A DNA stretch of 64,000 nt, taken from NCBI RefSeq assembly GCF_947499265.1, contig NZ_CANMNK010000005.1, positions 180,173 through 244,172 on the forward strand, written 5' to 3'. The stretch comes from an uncultured Roseobacter sp. (GTDB lineage: Bacteria > Pseudomonadota > Alphaproteobacteria > Rhodobacterales > Rhodobacteraceae). The notes beneath the pieces were generated by a model. The model searched no databases and was not told the origin of the DNA. It saw only the letters and a program-made list of their open reading frames with translations. This document shows positions 57,005-64,000 of this stretch, piece by piece. The position numbers were made by a program, and so were the translations under genes. How positions within the stretch are numbered: the stretch's first letter is position 1; every line of letters starts with the position of its first letter.

Positions 57005-58180
57005 ATGACGAACGTCGTTATCGCATCCGCGGCCCGCACTGCTGTTGGCAGTTTTGGCGGATCTTTCGCAACCACCCCTGCTCATGATCTTGGCGCTGCC
57101 GTGCTGAAAGAAGTCGTTGCGCGCGCAGGTGTCGATGCATCGGAAGTTTCTGAGACCATCCTCGGTCAGGTTCTGACAGCGGCTCAGGGTCAAAACCCAG
57201 CGCGCCAGGCTCATATCAACGCCGGTCTGCCACAGGAAAGTGCAGCCTGGACGATCAATCAGGTGTGCGGATCCGGCCTGCGGGCCGTCGCTCTGGCCGC
57301 CCAGCATATCCAATTGGGTGACGCCGACATCGTTGCCGCAGGCGGCCAGGAAAACATGACCTTGTCCCCCCACGCCGCTTCCCTGCGCGCCGGTCACAAA
57401 ATGGGCGACATGAAATATATCGACACCATGATTCGTGACGGCCTCTGGGACGCTTTCAACGGCTACCATATGGGTCAGACCGCCGAAAACGTCGCCGAGA
57501 AATGGCAGATCAGCCGCGATCAGCAGGATGAATTCGCCGTCGCCTCGCAAAACAAAGCCGAAGCAGCTCAAAAAGCGGGTAAGTTTTCTGATGAAATCAT
57601 GGCCTTCACCGTGAAGGGCCGCAAAGGCGATACCGTTGTGGATCAGGACGAATACATCCGCCATGGCGCCACCATCGACGCCATGCAAAAACTGCGCCCG
57701 GCCTTCACCAAGGACGGCTCTGTTACCGCCGCCAATGCCTCCGGTTTGAATGATGGCGCAGCTGGTGCTTTGATCATGTCCGCCGATGAGGCTGAAAAGC
57801 GCGGCATCGAACCGCTCGCGCGTATCGCGAGCTACGCCACCGTCGGCCTGGACCCTTCGATCATGGGGGCTGGTCCCATTTACGCGAGCCGCAAAGCGCT
57901 GGAAAAAGCCGGTTGGAAGGCCGAAGACCTCGATCTGGTTGAAGCCAACGAAGCCTTCGCGGCACAGGCCTGCGCGGTGAACAAGGACATGGGTTGGAAC
58001 CCGGAAGTCGTTAACGTCAACGGTGGTGCCATCGCTATCGGCCACCCGATTGGCGCATCCGGTGCACGCATTCTGAATACGCTGCTTTTTGAAATGAAGC
58101 GGCGCGATGCCAAAAAAGGCCTGGCAACACTGTGCATCGGCGGCGGTATGGGTGTCGCCATGTGCCTCGAGCGCCCCTGA
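57005..58180 (+). CDS. phaA: Acetyl-CoA acetyltransferase (beta-ketothiolase)
   Basis: This 391-aa thiolase condenses two acetyl-CoA to acetoacetyl-CoA. It has the active-site Cys in [12 protein letters not shown], the C-terminal [18 protein letters not shown] with His, and the second Cys in [13 protein letters not shown]. It feeds PhaB just downstream for poly-3-hydroxybutyrate synthesis. The ATG at 57005 with AAAGGA upstream is used; the track's 15 extra residues are leader. A terminator-like hairpin lies between it and phaB. Confidence 0.95.
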   Translation: MTNVVIASAARTAVGSFGGSFATTPAHDLGAAVLKEVVARAGVDASEVSETILGQVLTAAQGQNPARQAHINAGLPQESAAWTINQVCGSGLRAVALAAQHIQLGDADIVAAGGQENMTLSPHAASLRAGHKMGDMKYIDTMIRDGLWDAFNGYHMGQTAENVAEKWQISRDQQDEFAVASQNKAEAAQKAGKFSDEIMAFTVKGRKGDTVVDQDEYIRHGATIDAMQKLRPAFTKDGSVTAANASGLNDGAAGALIMSADEAEKRGIEPLARIASYATVGLDPSIMGAGPIYASRKALEKAGWKAEDLDLVEANEAFAAQACAVNKDMGWNPEVVNVNGGAIAIGHPIGASGARILNTLLFEMKRRDAKKGLATLCIGGGMGVAMCLERP

Positions 58181-58188
58181 TCAATAGC

Positions 58189-58214
58189 CGGGCGGCGCTT
58201 TAAAACGCCGCCCG
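58189..58214 (+). terminator. Hairpin/attenuator between phaA and phaB
   Basis: Stem CGGGCGGCG / CGCCGCCCG with an 8-base loop, then ATACATTTTTC. It may end or reduce read-through from phaA, leaving phaB partly on its own promoter. Confidence 0.65.
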
Positions 58215-58246
58215 ATACATTTTTCCTACCTTCAATACGATTCCGC

Positions 58247-58265
58247 TGCGCAATAAAGTTGCGCA
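58247..58265. promoter_or_regulatory. Inverted repeat in the phaB leader (candidate operator)
   Basis: TGCGCAA, five bases, TTGCGCA is a perfect 7-bp inverted repeat about 52 bases before the phaB ATG. A PhaR-type or other regulator site is possible; identity is not shown by sequence alone. Confidence 0.45.
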
Positions 58266-58317
58266 ACACGAATTGAATGCGTAACAAGATTATCAGAAAA
58301 TCAAAGGAGAATCCTAT

Positions 58318-59040
58318 ATGTCCCGCGTCGCACTTGTCACCGGAGGCAGCCGAGGCATCGGCGCTTCGATTTCCAATGCGCTGAAAGACGCAGGCTACTC
58401 TGTCGCCGCCACATACGCTGGCAACGACGAAGCAGCAGCGAAGTTCACCGATGAAACCGGCATCAAGACCTACAAATGGAACGTCGCGGATTACAACGCC
58501 TGCAAAGACGGCATCGCGGGCGTCGAGGCGGATCTGGGCCCGATTGATGTGGTCGTCGCCAATGCAGGCATCACGCGCGACGCACCGTTCCACAAAATGA
58601 CACCGGAGCAGTGGCAAGAGGTGATCGACACCAACCTGACCGGCGTTTTCAACACCGTCCATCCGATTTGGCCCGGCATGCGCGAGCGCAAATTTGGCCG
58701 TGTCATTGTGATCAGCTCGATCAATGGCCAAAAGGGCCAGTTCGCGCAGGTCAATTACGCCGCCACCAAAGCCGGAGATTTGGGCATCGTGAAGTCGCTG
58801 GCACAAGAAGGCGCGCGCGCTGGCATCACCGCAAATGCGATCTGCCCGGGGTATATCGCAACCGAAATGGTGATGGCGGTACCCGAGAAGGTGCGCGAAT
58901 CGATCATCGGTCAAATTCCCGCCGGTCGGTTGGGCGAACCAGAAGAGATCGCACGTTGCGTCGTATTCCTCGCCTCCGACGATTCCGGATTCATCAACGG
59001 CTCGACAATTTCCGCCAATGGGGCGCAATTCTTCGTCTAG
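58318..59040 (+). CDS. phaB: Acetoacetyl-CoA reductase
   Basis: This 240-aa short-chain dehydrogenase of the PhaB type reduces acetoacetyl-CoA to (R)-3-hydroxybutyryl-CoA. It has the NADPH fold ALVTGGSRGIGASIS, VVANAGITRDAPFHKMT, the catalytic Ser in VIVISSING and YAATKAG, and FxxAICPGYIATEM. GGAGAATCCTAT precedes the ATG. The PHB synthase gene is not in the window, so the pathway is completed elsewhere. Confidence 0.95.
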   Translation: MSRVALVTGGSRGIGASISNALKDAGYSVAATYAGNDEAAAKFTDETGIKTYKWNVADYNACKDGIAGVEADLGPIDVVVANAGITRDAPFHKMTPEQWQEVIDTNLTGVFNTVHPIWPGMRERKFGRVIVISSINGQKGQFAQVNYAATKAGDLGIVKSLAQEGARAGITANAICPGYIATEMVMAVPEKVRESIIGQIPAGRLGEPEEIARCVVFLASDDSGFINGSTISANGAQFFV

Positions 59041-59059
59041 GCATTTGTCGTCAGAACCA

Positions 59060-59092
59060 AAAAGGGCCGGTTATCTCAACCGGCCCTTTTTG
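59060..59092 (+). terminator. Intrinsic terminator after phaB
   Basis: Perfect 13-bp stem AAAAGGGCCGGTT / AACCGGCCCTTTT with a short loop and T5, 20 bases after the phaB stop. Confidence 0.93.
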
Positions 59093-59117
59093 CATCCCGT
59101 AAGTCGGCTGCAGTCCG

Positions 59118-59231
59118 TCAGCGGGAAGAGGAGAACAACCAGCTCCATGCGTCTTTCATCGCCTGTGCCCGTTCTTCGTGGGCCCGCTGCATTGCGTTGC
59201 GTATAGCGGTATCTGTTGCGGCTTCAAACAT
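59118..59231 (-). CDS. 37-aa small protein
   Basis: This ORF is too short for the track. ATG at 59231 gives MFEAATDTAIRNAMQRAHEERAQAMKDAWSWLFSSSR, a helical, amphipathic peptide with an AHEERAQAM core and aromatic end. GAGGAC lies 8 bases upstream. I recall similar short A-H-x-x-R-A peptides in Rhodobacteraceae as hypothetical proteins; that is unverified memory. It is flanked by the phaB terminator and the LysR promoter. Confidence rests on the ribosome site, the plausible composition and the lack of another gene here. Confidence 0.6.
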   Translation of the reverse strand: MFEAATDTAIRNAMQRAHEERAQAMKDAWSWLFSSSR

Positions 59232-59346
59232 CGTTCAAGTCCTCGTAGTGGCATCAGTTGATTTGATCTGAATTTACTATGTCATTCGCAAACAAAACCG
59301 ACAAACGAGACTTTTCATCTATTCAGACAAGATATACTTAAGTGAA

Positions 59347-60291
59347 ATGATAGAACGCCTTCCACCGCTCACAGCGTTACGCGCCTTTGAGGCCGCAGCC
59401 CGGCACATGTCTTTTGCCAAGGCCGCAGACGAGCTATCCGTGACGCCCGCCGCCCTCAGCTTTCAAATCAAATCGCTCGAAGAGCATTTGGGCGCCCCAC
59501 TGTTTCGCCGATTGAATCGCGCGGTCGAATTGACGGAGGCGGGGGTGGCTCTGGCGCCCGGCGCCGCCGACGGTTTTCAAACCCTCTCAAACGCTTGGCG
59601 CGCCGCGCAGCGCCTGCAGGACAATCAAACACTGACCGTCACCGCCGGGCCGGCATTTACCGCCAAATGGCTTGCGCCCCGGCTCTACGAATTTGCCCAG
59701 GCGCATCCGGACATTGAGCTGCGGTTTTCCGCGTCGCTGAAAATCATGGACTTCGGGCGCGACGCGATTGATGTCGCTATCCGCTTTGGCAGGCATGACG
59801 ACGCGGGCCTCTACTCGCTGCCTCTGGCAAAGGAATGGGTCGCGCCGGTAATGACACCGGCCCTCGCGGCTCAATTCCCGGACACGGAAAGCCTCATGTC
59901 CGCGCCTTTGATATTTGATGATTCCATCAGCTTTCTGCGCCCCAGCTGCGATTGGAAAGCTTGGTTCGCCACTATGGGGTATGATTTTGACCCGCAGCAC
60001 GGCCCTCATTTCAGCCAGGCTGACCATGCCGTGGATGCGGCCTTGGCGGGCGTTGGAGTGGTCTTGGGGCGCCGCGCCCTTGTGGTCAAAGACATCGACG
60101 AAGGCCGGTTGGTCGCCCCTTATGGGACCGCGCTGTCAACCGGTGCGCGGTTCCGCTTTCTTTGTCCGGAAGGCACGGAAAACCGGCCTCAGGTCAAAGC
60201 GTTTCGGGAATGGATGTTGCGCGAGATCAGCAAAACGACCTACATCACCGAAGCCATCCAAGTTGTTGACCCCATAGAAAGCCTCGCATGA
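59347..60291 (+). CDS. LysR-family regulator (GcvA-like)
   Basis: This 314-aa protein has an N-terminal winged helix-turn-helix: PPLTALRAFEAAARHMSFAKAADELSVTPAALSFQIKSLEEHLGAPLFRR. A substrate-binding effector domain of the GcvA/AmpR-like branch follows (LTVTAGPAFTAKWLAPRLYEFAQAHPDIELRFSAS, DAIDVAIRFGR). It probably controls the transporter gene that overlaps its stop (ATGA at 60288). The ligand is unknown. It starts at ATG 59347 after an AT-rich promoter. Confidence 0.92.
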   Translation: MIERLPPLTALRAFEAAARHMSFAKAADELSVTPAALSFQIKSLEEHLGAPLFRRLNRAVELTEAGVALAPGAADGFQTLSNAWRAAQRLQDNQTLTVTAGPAFTAKWLAPRLYEFAQAHPDIELRFSASLKIMDFGRDAIDVAIRFGRHDDAGLYSLPLAKEWVAPVMTPALAAQFPDTESLMSAPLIFDDSISFLRPSCDWKAWFATMGYDFDPQHGPHFSQADHAVDAALAGVGVVLGRRALVVKDIDEGRLVAPYGTALSTGARFRFLCPEGTENRPQVKAFREWMLREISKTTYITEAIQVVDPIESLA

Positions 60292-61157
60292 CCCAGCCTC
60301 AGGCCACGCTGGTCGGATTTATAGCCGTCATCCTTTGGGCGCTTCTGGCGCTCCTCACCGTGGGCTCTTCCCCAACACCGCCATTCTTGCTCAATACCAT
60401 ATGCTTTACCATCGGCGGGACCTGTGGATTGATCTGGACAGCGCTTTCCGGCGGTCTGCGCGTGCTCCGCACCGTGCCGCTGAAGGTATATTTTTTCGGC
60501 ACGCTGGGGTTGTTTGGCTACCACGCGCTGTATTTCTCCGCGCTGCGCCTCGCCCCCGCAGCAGAGGCGGGATTGATCGCGTACCTCTGGCCATTGCTGA
60601 TTGTCGTCCTGTCAGGATTGCTCCCGGGCGAAAGGGTGAAACGAGGCCACCTTCTCGGCGCAATCATCGGCTTCGCAGGCGCCGCTTTGATCATTTCGGG
60701 TGGTGGTGGTGGCTTTCAGGCCGAATTTCTCAGCGGCTACCTGCTGGCACTGATCTGCGCTCTGACCTGGTCGAGTTATTCTGTGCTGTCACGTCTGGTC
60801 GGTGAGGCGCCAACACAGTCTGTAACGGTCTTTTGCCTCGCCTCCGCGGCGCTATCGCTGCCACTGCACCTGATGTTTGAGCAAACAGCCATGCCAGTAA
60901 CCGCGGTTGCCTGGGTTTCCACAATACTTCTGGGGCTCGGGCCTGTAGGGCTTGCATTCTTTGTCTGGGACATTGGCGTCAAGCACGGAGACATACAGTT
61001 ATTGGGAGCGGCATCTTATGCAGCGCCGCTTTTGTCTACGTGCGTTCTTGTAGTGGCTGGTGTTGCACCATTGTCAGCGACCCTTGGGATCGCGGCCATC
61101 CTGGTGACGAGCGGTGCCGTGATTGCGGCCCGGGCCAGCCTGACGTCGGGAAACTAG
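60288..61157 (+). CDS. YddG-like DMT/EamA exporter
   Basis: This 289-aa membrane protein has ten predicted helices and the YddG/aromatic amino-acid exporter-type features. It has the N-terminal GFIAVILWALLALLTVGSSPTPPFLL, a central FGYHALYFSALRLAPAAEAGLIAYLWPLLIVVLSGLLPGERV and a C-terminal LGPVGLAFFVWDIGVKHGDIQLLGAASYAAPLLSTCVLVV. Export of aromatic amino acids or similar is inferred from family. It is coupled to the LysR gene. It is convergent with the small DUF465 gene, overlapping 4 bases. Confidence 0.88.
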   Translation: MTQPQATLVGFIAVILWALLALLTVGSSPTPPFLLNTICFTIGGTCGLIWTALSGGLRVLRTVPLKVYFFGTLGLFGYHALYFSALRLAPAAEAGLIAYLWPLLIVVLSGLLPGERVKRGHLLGAIIGFAGAALIISGGGGGFQAEFLSGYLLALICALTWSSYSVLSRLVGEAPTQSVTVFCLASAALSLPLHLMFEQTAMPVTAVAWVSTILLGLGPVGLAFFVWDIGVKHGDIQLLGAASYAAPLLSTCVLVVAGVAPLSATLGIAAILVTSGAVIAARASLTSGN

Positions 61158-61318
61158 CTCGACAGTCGCGTTATTTCTTCCTTGAGGCGTAGTTTTTGTT
61201 TTTTCAGGTCAGCGATTGCAAGGTCGTCGATGCCGGGTGCGCGTTGCGCCTCTTCTACGGCTTCGCTCAGTGTCTGATGTTTTTTCTTCAGCTGGTCGAC
61301 ATGCGCAGTAACGCTCAT
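61154..61318 (-). CDS. 54-aa DUF465/YdcH-like protein
   Basis: This ORF is missing from the track because of its length. It reads MSVTAHVDQLKKKHQTLSEAVEEAQRAPGIDDLAIADLKKQKLRLKEEITRLSS. This is the DUF465 core, HxxLxxxIxxxxxxPxxDxLxIxxLKKxKLxLKxxIxxL. AGGAGGA precedes the ATG (5-base spacing). It is a helical-hairpin protein of unknown role. A 74-aa relative lies at 14921-15145. It overlaps the YddG-like stop by 4 bases. Confidence 0.85.
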   Translation of the reverse strand: MSVTAHVDQLKKKHQTLSEAVEEAQRAPGIDDLAIADLKKQKLRLKEEITRLSS

Positions 61319-61429
61319 TCATTCCTCCTGTTTGCTACGGTACGGCACAAGTTGAACACACCTTGCGATTCAAGTCACGCCGCATTCGCAGAATGCACAC
61401 ACTACCCGTTAAAATTGTATTAACGGCGT

Positions 61430-62170
61430 TCAAAACCGCAGCGCCGCCCCTTCCCGCAGCACGGATTTGACGAGGGGAACATAGCTGTCGGCGTCCTGCA
61501 GGTGCCGCGGGCCTTCGTGGAGAATCAGTGGCGCGTGCAGTTTGAAGGCCGCACGCCCGTTTTTGCGCGCACGGATGATCACCAGCTCTGCACGGCGCCC
61601 GATACGTGGGCTGATCGGCAAAACCTCGATGCTGCCCATATGCTGCGGCAGGGCGGCCAGGATTTCAGGCAACCGCTCTGCGCGGTGAATGAAGTGAACA
61701 AACCCCTTTGGCTTCACGCGTTTGGCTGCGACCTTCACCCAGATAAGCAAAGGGGTGTCTTCACCCAATGCGGTTTCGCGCCCGGCATCATCGGCAGCGC
61801 GGCCCGCCCTACGATCAAAATAGGGTGGATTTGCAATGACATGATCGAATTGGCGGTCACGCAGATCCAGCGGCAAATCATTCAGATCCGCCACCACGAC
61901 CTCCAACGCACCGCCGCCGTTGCGCTCTGCCAGCCGGGCATAATCTTGCTGCAGCTCCACGCCCGTGAGCGACAAGCCGGAAACCCGCGCGCCCAGACAC
62001 AATGCCGCAGCCCCGACACCGCAACCAAGGTCCAGAATGCTCTGCCCGGACACGGCTGGCACACTCGCCGCCAGAAGGACCGGATCGACCCCCGCGCGAT
62101 ACCCGGTTTTGGGCTGCAACAGCTGCACCTGACCGCCCAAAAAGTCGTCCCGCGTCAGCGCATCATTCAT
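61430..62170 (-). CDS. TrmN6-like tRNA(Val) adenine-N6 methyltransferase
   Basis: This 246-aa class I methyltransferase has the N6-adenine motif VIANPPYFDRRAGRA and SAM motif ILDLGCGVGAAALCLGARV, with the TrmN6/YfiC-like QPKTGYRAGVDPVLLAASVP start. Its predicted target is adenosine-37 of tRNA1(Val); this is by family similarity. Its ATG overlaps the DUF2007 stop (ATGA). Confidence 0.88.
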   Translation of the reverse strand: MNDALTRDDFLGGQVQLLQPKTGYRAGVDPVLLAASVPAVSGQSILDLGCGVGAAALCLGARVSGLSLTGVELQQDYARLAERNGGGALEVVVADLNDLPLDLRDRQFDHVIANPPYFDRRAGRAADDAGRETALGEDTPLLIWVKVAAKRVKPKGFVHFIHRAERLPEILAALPQHMGSIEVLPISPRIGRRAELVIIRARKNGRAAFKLHAPLILHEGPRHLQDADSYVPLVKSVLREGAALRF

Positions 62171-62382
62171 TTGCCCAGCGGAATTTCATTGTCGCGCATT
62201 ACGCGCATCGCGGCGGTGTGATCATCGGACCGGACCATCAACCGACGCGGGAATATTCCGATGCCCCCTTCGAGCACGCTCATGTTTACGTCCAATTCAA
62301 AGCAGTCTATATCCTCGCCCTGAAGAAGGGCCGTGGCAAAGGCGATGATCGTTGGGTCTGTGCTGCGCAAAAGTTCCTTCAT
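62167..62382 (-). CDS. DUF2007 domain small protein
   Basis: This 71-aa protein has the DUF2007 pattern MKELLRSTDPTIIAFATALLQGEDIDCFELDVNMSVLEGGIGIFPRRLMVRSDDHTAAMRVMRD, a ferredoxin-like fold of the GlnB-like/PII-superfamily type. The role is unknown, sometimes described as a putative signal-transducing protein. It is the first gene of a two-gene unit with the TrmN6-like gene and is divergent from the polyprenyl synthase gene. Confidence 0.83.
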   Translation of the reverse strand: MKELLRSTDPTIIAFATALLQGEDIDCFELDVNMSVLEGGIGIFPRRLMVRSDDHTAAMRVMRDNEIPLGK

Positions 62383-62437
62383 ATCAGGGATGTAAAGGCA
62401 AGCTGGCGGTCATGTCGAGCGTGCAAACGGGAAGTTG

Positions 62438-63439
62438 ATGTTGCAGACTGAAAATTCGCAAAAACCCCATGATCGGATGGCGGCCTTTCTGGCCGATGAT
62501 CTGGCCGCGGTGAACACTTTGATCCGCACGCGCATGGCATCTGAGCATGCCCCGCGCATTCCCGAAGTGACCGCGCATCTGGTTGATGCCGGCGGCAAAC
62601 GTCTGCGGCCAATGCTGACGCTCGCGGCCGCGCATATGTGTGGCTATGAGGGGCCTTATCACATCAATCTTGCGGCGACTGTGGAGTTCATTCACACCGC
62701 AACGCTGCTGCACGATGATGTCGTCGACGAAAGCGGCCAGCGGCGTGGGCGTCCGACGGCGAACCTGCTGTGGGACAATAAATCGTCGGTTCTGGTGGGT
62801 GATTATCTCTTCGCACGCAGTTTTCAGTTGATGACGGAAACCGGCTCGTTGCGCGTGCTGGACATCCTGTCGAATGCCTCCGCGACGATTGCCGAAGGCG
62901 AGGTTCTGCAGCTCACGGCCAGTCAGGATCTGGGCACAACGGAAGACATCTACCTCAAGGTGGTCCGTGGCAAGACCGCGGCACTGTTTTCTGCGGCCAT
63001 GGAAGTTGGCGGGGTGATCGCTGATGCACCCGAAAACCAGGTGCGGGCCCTTTTTGACTATGGCGATGCTTTGGGCGTGGCCTTTCAGATCGTTGATGAT
63101 CTTCTGGATTTTCAAGGGGATGCCAGTGCAATCGGGAAAAACATCGGTGATGACTTCCGCGAACGAAAGCTGACCATGCCCTTGATCAAGGCGGTTGCGA
63201 AAGCAGATTCAGAGGAGCACGCTTTTTGGGTCCGGACCATCGAGAAAGGCAAACAAACCGATGGCGATCTGGACCACGTTCTGGCTCTTTTGCAAAAACA
63301 TGATGCATTGACCGATACGGCGACTGCAGCCCGCACCTGGGCGGCGCAGGCAAAAGATGCACTTGCGCCCCTTCCCGATCACGAGGTCAAAAAGATGCTG
63401 AGCGATCTGGCCGACTATGTGGTTGAGCGGATCAATTGA
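62438..63439 (+). CDS. ispB: All-trans polyprenyl diphosphate synthase
   Basis: This 333-aa prenyltransferase makes the long isoprenoid tail used for ubiquinone. It has the first Asp-rich motif LLHDDVVDES, the GGKRLRPMLTLAAA segment, the second motif FQIVDDLLDFQGD and KLTMPLI. The product length (octa- or decaprenyl) cannot be read with certainty. The ATG at 62438 is used; the track starts one codon earlier at TTG. Its end overlaps the convergent ispE gene by 25 bases. Confidence 0.92.
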   Translation: MLQTENSQKPHDRMAAFLADDLAAVNTLIRTRMASEHAPRIPEVTAHLVDAGGKRLRPMLTLAAAHMCGYEGPYHINLAATVEFIHTATLLHDDVVDESGQRRGRPTANLLWDNKSSVLVGDYLFARSFQLMTETGSLRVLDILSNASATIAEGEVLQLTASQDLGTTEDIYLKVVRGKTAALFSAAMEVGGVIADAPENQVRALFDYGDALGVAFQIVDDLLDFQGDASAIGKNIGDDFRERKLTMPLIKAVAKADSEEHAFWVRTIEKGKQTDGDLDHVLALLQKHDALTDTATAARTWAAQAKDALAPLPDHEVKKMLSDLADYVVERIN

Positions 63440-64000
63440 GGACGCGCGCGCGCCGATTGTGACCCAAGCCGCGCGGTTTTGACCCACCAGTCTGGATGGG
63501 TCTGCGCGATGGCGAGCGCAGCACGCTCGGCGCTTTCCTGATCCAGGAACACCCCAAAACAGGTTGCGCCCGACCCTGACATGCGCGCCAGCAGGCAATT
63601 CTGCTGAGACACCAAAAGGGTTTTCACCTCGGCAATCGATGGCTCCAGCGACATTGCCGGGCCTTCCAGGTCGTTGCGCTGTTCGGCAAGCCAGGCGACC
63701 AGGTTCTGCGCATTTTTGAAGGTCGGAAGTGTCTTTGGCATGGGCGGATGGCTCTTTTGAACCAGCGCCTTGAAGACCGAGGGCGTTGATACTGCACGTC
63801 GCGGGTTTGCTAAAACCGCGTGTAGCGGGGGCAGCTCCGGCAGGGGGGCAACCTCTTCACCAATCCCCCCCACACGTGCGGCGACAGAGTGCAGGCACAT
63901 CGGGATATCCGCGCCAAGCGCCAAAAGCTCAGCGGCGCGGTCGACGCCCTCGGTGATGGCTGAGAGCCCACGATAGGTCGCCGCGGCATCCGCCGATCCA
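63415..64000 (-). CDS. ispE: 4-diphosphocytidyl-2-C-methyl-D-erythritol kinase, 3' part
   Basis: The frame is open from the window end (64000) to a TAG at 63415, so only the C-terminal about 195 residues are seen; the track begins at an internal Met. GHMP-kinase motifs are present: GSADAAATYRGLS near the window edge, LGADIPMCLHSVAARVGGIGEEVAPLP and the C-terminal RMSGSGATCFGVFLDQESAERAA. It phosphorylates CDP-methylerythritol in the MEP isoprenoid pathway, which supplies the neighbouring polyprenyl synthase. Convergent overlap of 25 bases with that gene. Confidence 0.92.
   Translation of the reverse strand, partial: GSADAAATYRGLSAITEGVDRAAELLALGADIPMCLHSVAARVGGIGEEVAPLPELPPLHAVLANPRRAVSTPSVFKALVQKSHPPMPKTLPTFKNAQNLVAWLAEQRNDLEGPAMSLEPSIAEVKTLLVSQQNCLLARMSGSGATCFGVFLDQESAERAALAIAQTHPDWWVKTARLGSQSARARPQLIRSTT

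Overview
This 64 kb window is chromosomal DNA from an alphaproteobacterium. It most likely belongs to the Rhodobacterales (Roseobacter/Rhodobacteraceae group). The support is an F1-ATPase-only operon in the order atpHAGDC, a fused ATP sulfurylase/APS kinase, Hint-domain and VPLPA-CTERM proteins, DUF1150, DUF2125 and DUF2161 proteins, a PhaAB pair, a UbiK-type accessory factor, and high G+C with tightly overlapping genes. This is inference from gene content; no species is claimed. I see no prophage, insertion sequence, CRISPR array, tRNA or rRNA, and coding density is high throughout.

Layout. 0-7 kb: the 3' part of tdk; a minus-strand operon YbjN - proC - CsaA-like - 2-hydroxyacid dehydrogenase; ubiK divergent from lgt - midA-like - pgeF. 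6.7-14 kb: a 48-aa protein, a Hint protein, an Lrp regulator divergent from trxB with a tandem-repeat operator between them, a cytochrome P450, sat/cysC and a PhzF-like protein. 14-21.6 kb: Hsp20 - DUF1150, DUF465, purEK, an orphan phnM behind a lipase-like gene, NUDIX, an EamA transporter and a divergent histidine kinase/response regulator pair. 21.7-24.6 kb: groES-groEL under a CIRCE operator, and a DUF2161 nuclease-like protein. 24.8-33.5 kb: VPLPA-CTERM protein, MmcQ/YjbR, Mn-dependent pyrophosphatase, a HAD - MaoC - ribF - YcgN - threonine aldolase run, a thioredoxin-fold isomerase/hydrolase pair and prs.

33.7-41.5 kb: an exported PQQ-type sugar dehydrogenase coupled to a diheme cytochrome c, a small secreted protein and atpHAGDC. 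41.8-50.8 kb: a methyltransferase divergent from gloB, clpA, then a MotA/ExbB-like plus MotB/OmpA-like stator pair with an extremely long coiled coil, a ChaC-like cyclotransferase and DUF2125. 50.8-56.8 kb: hisC - tyrA - extensin-like operon, a methyltransferase, rpsD, tag and a stand-alone EAL phosphodiesterase. 57-64 kb: phaA-phaB, LysR - YddG-like exporter, DUF2007 - TrmN6-like methyltransferase, a polyprenyl diphosphate synthase and the 3' part of ispE, with two further small genes.

Most of the window is housekeeping: ATP synthesis, purine salvage and synthesis, sulfate activation, protein folding, lipoprotein and ubiquinone maturation, PHB synthesis and isoprenoids. The least explained parts are the stator pair at 46-49 kb, the orphan phnM/lipase pair, the Lrp operator array, the non-canonical Hint protein, the receiver protein lacking its switch residue, and several small proteins that the ORF track misses or that have no known role.
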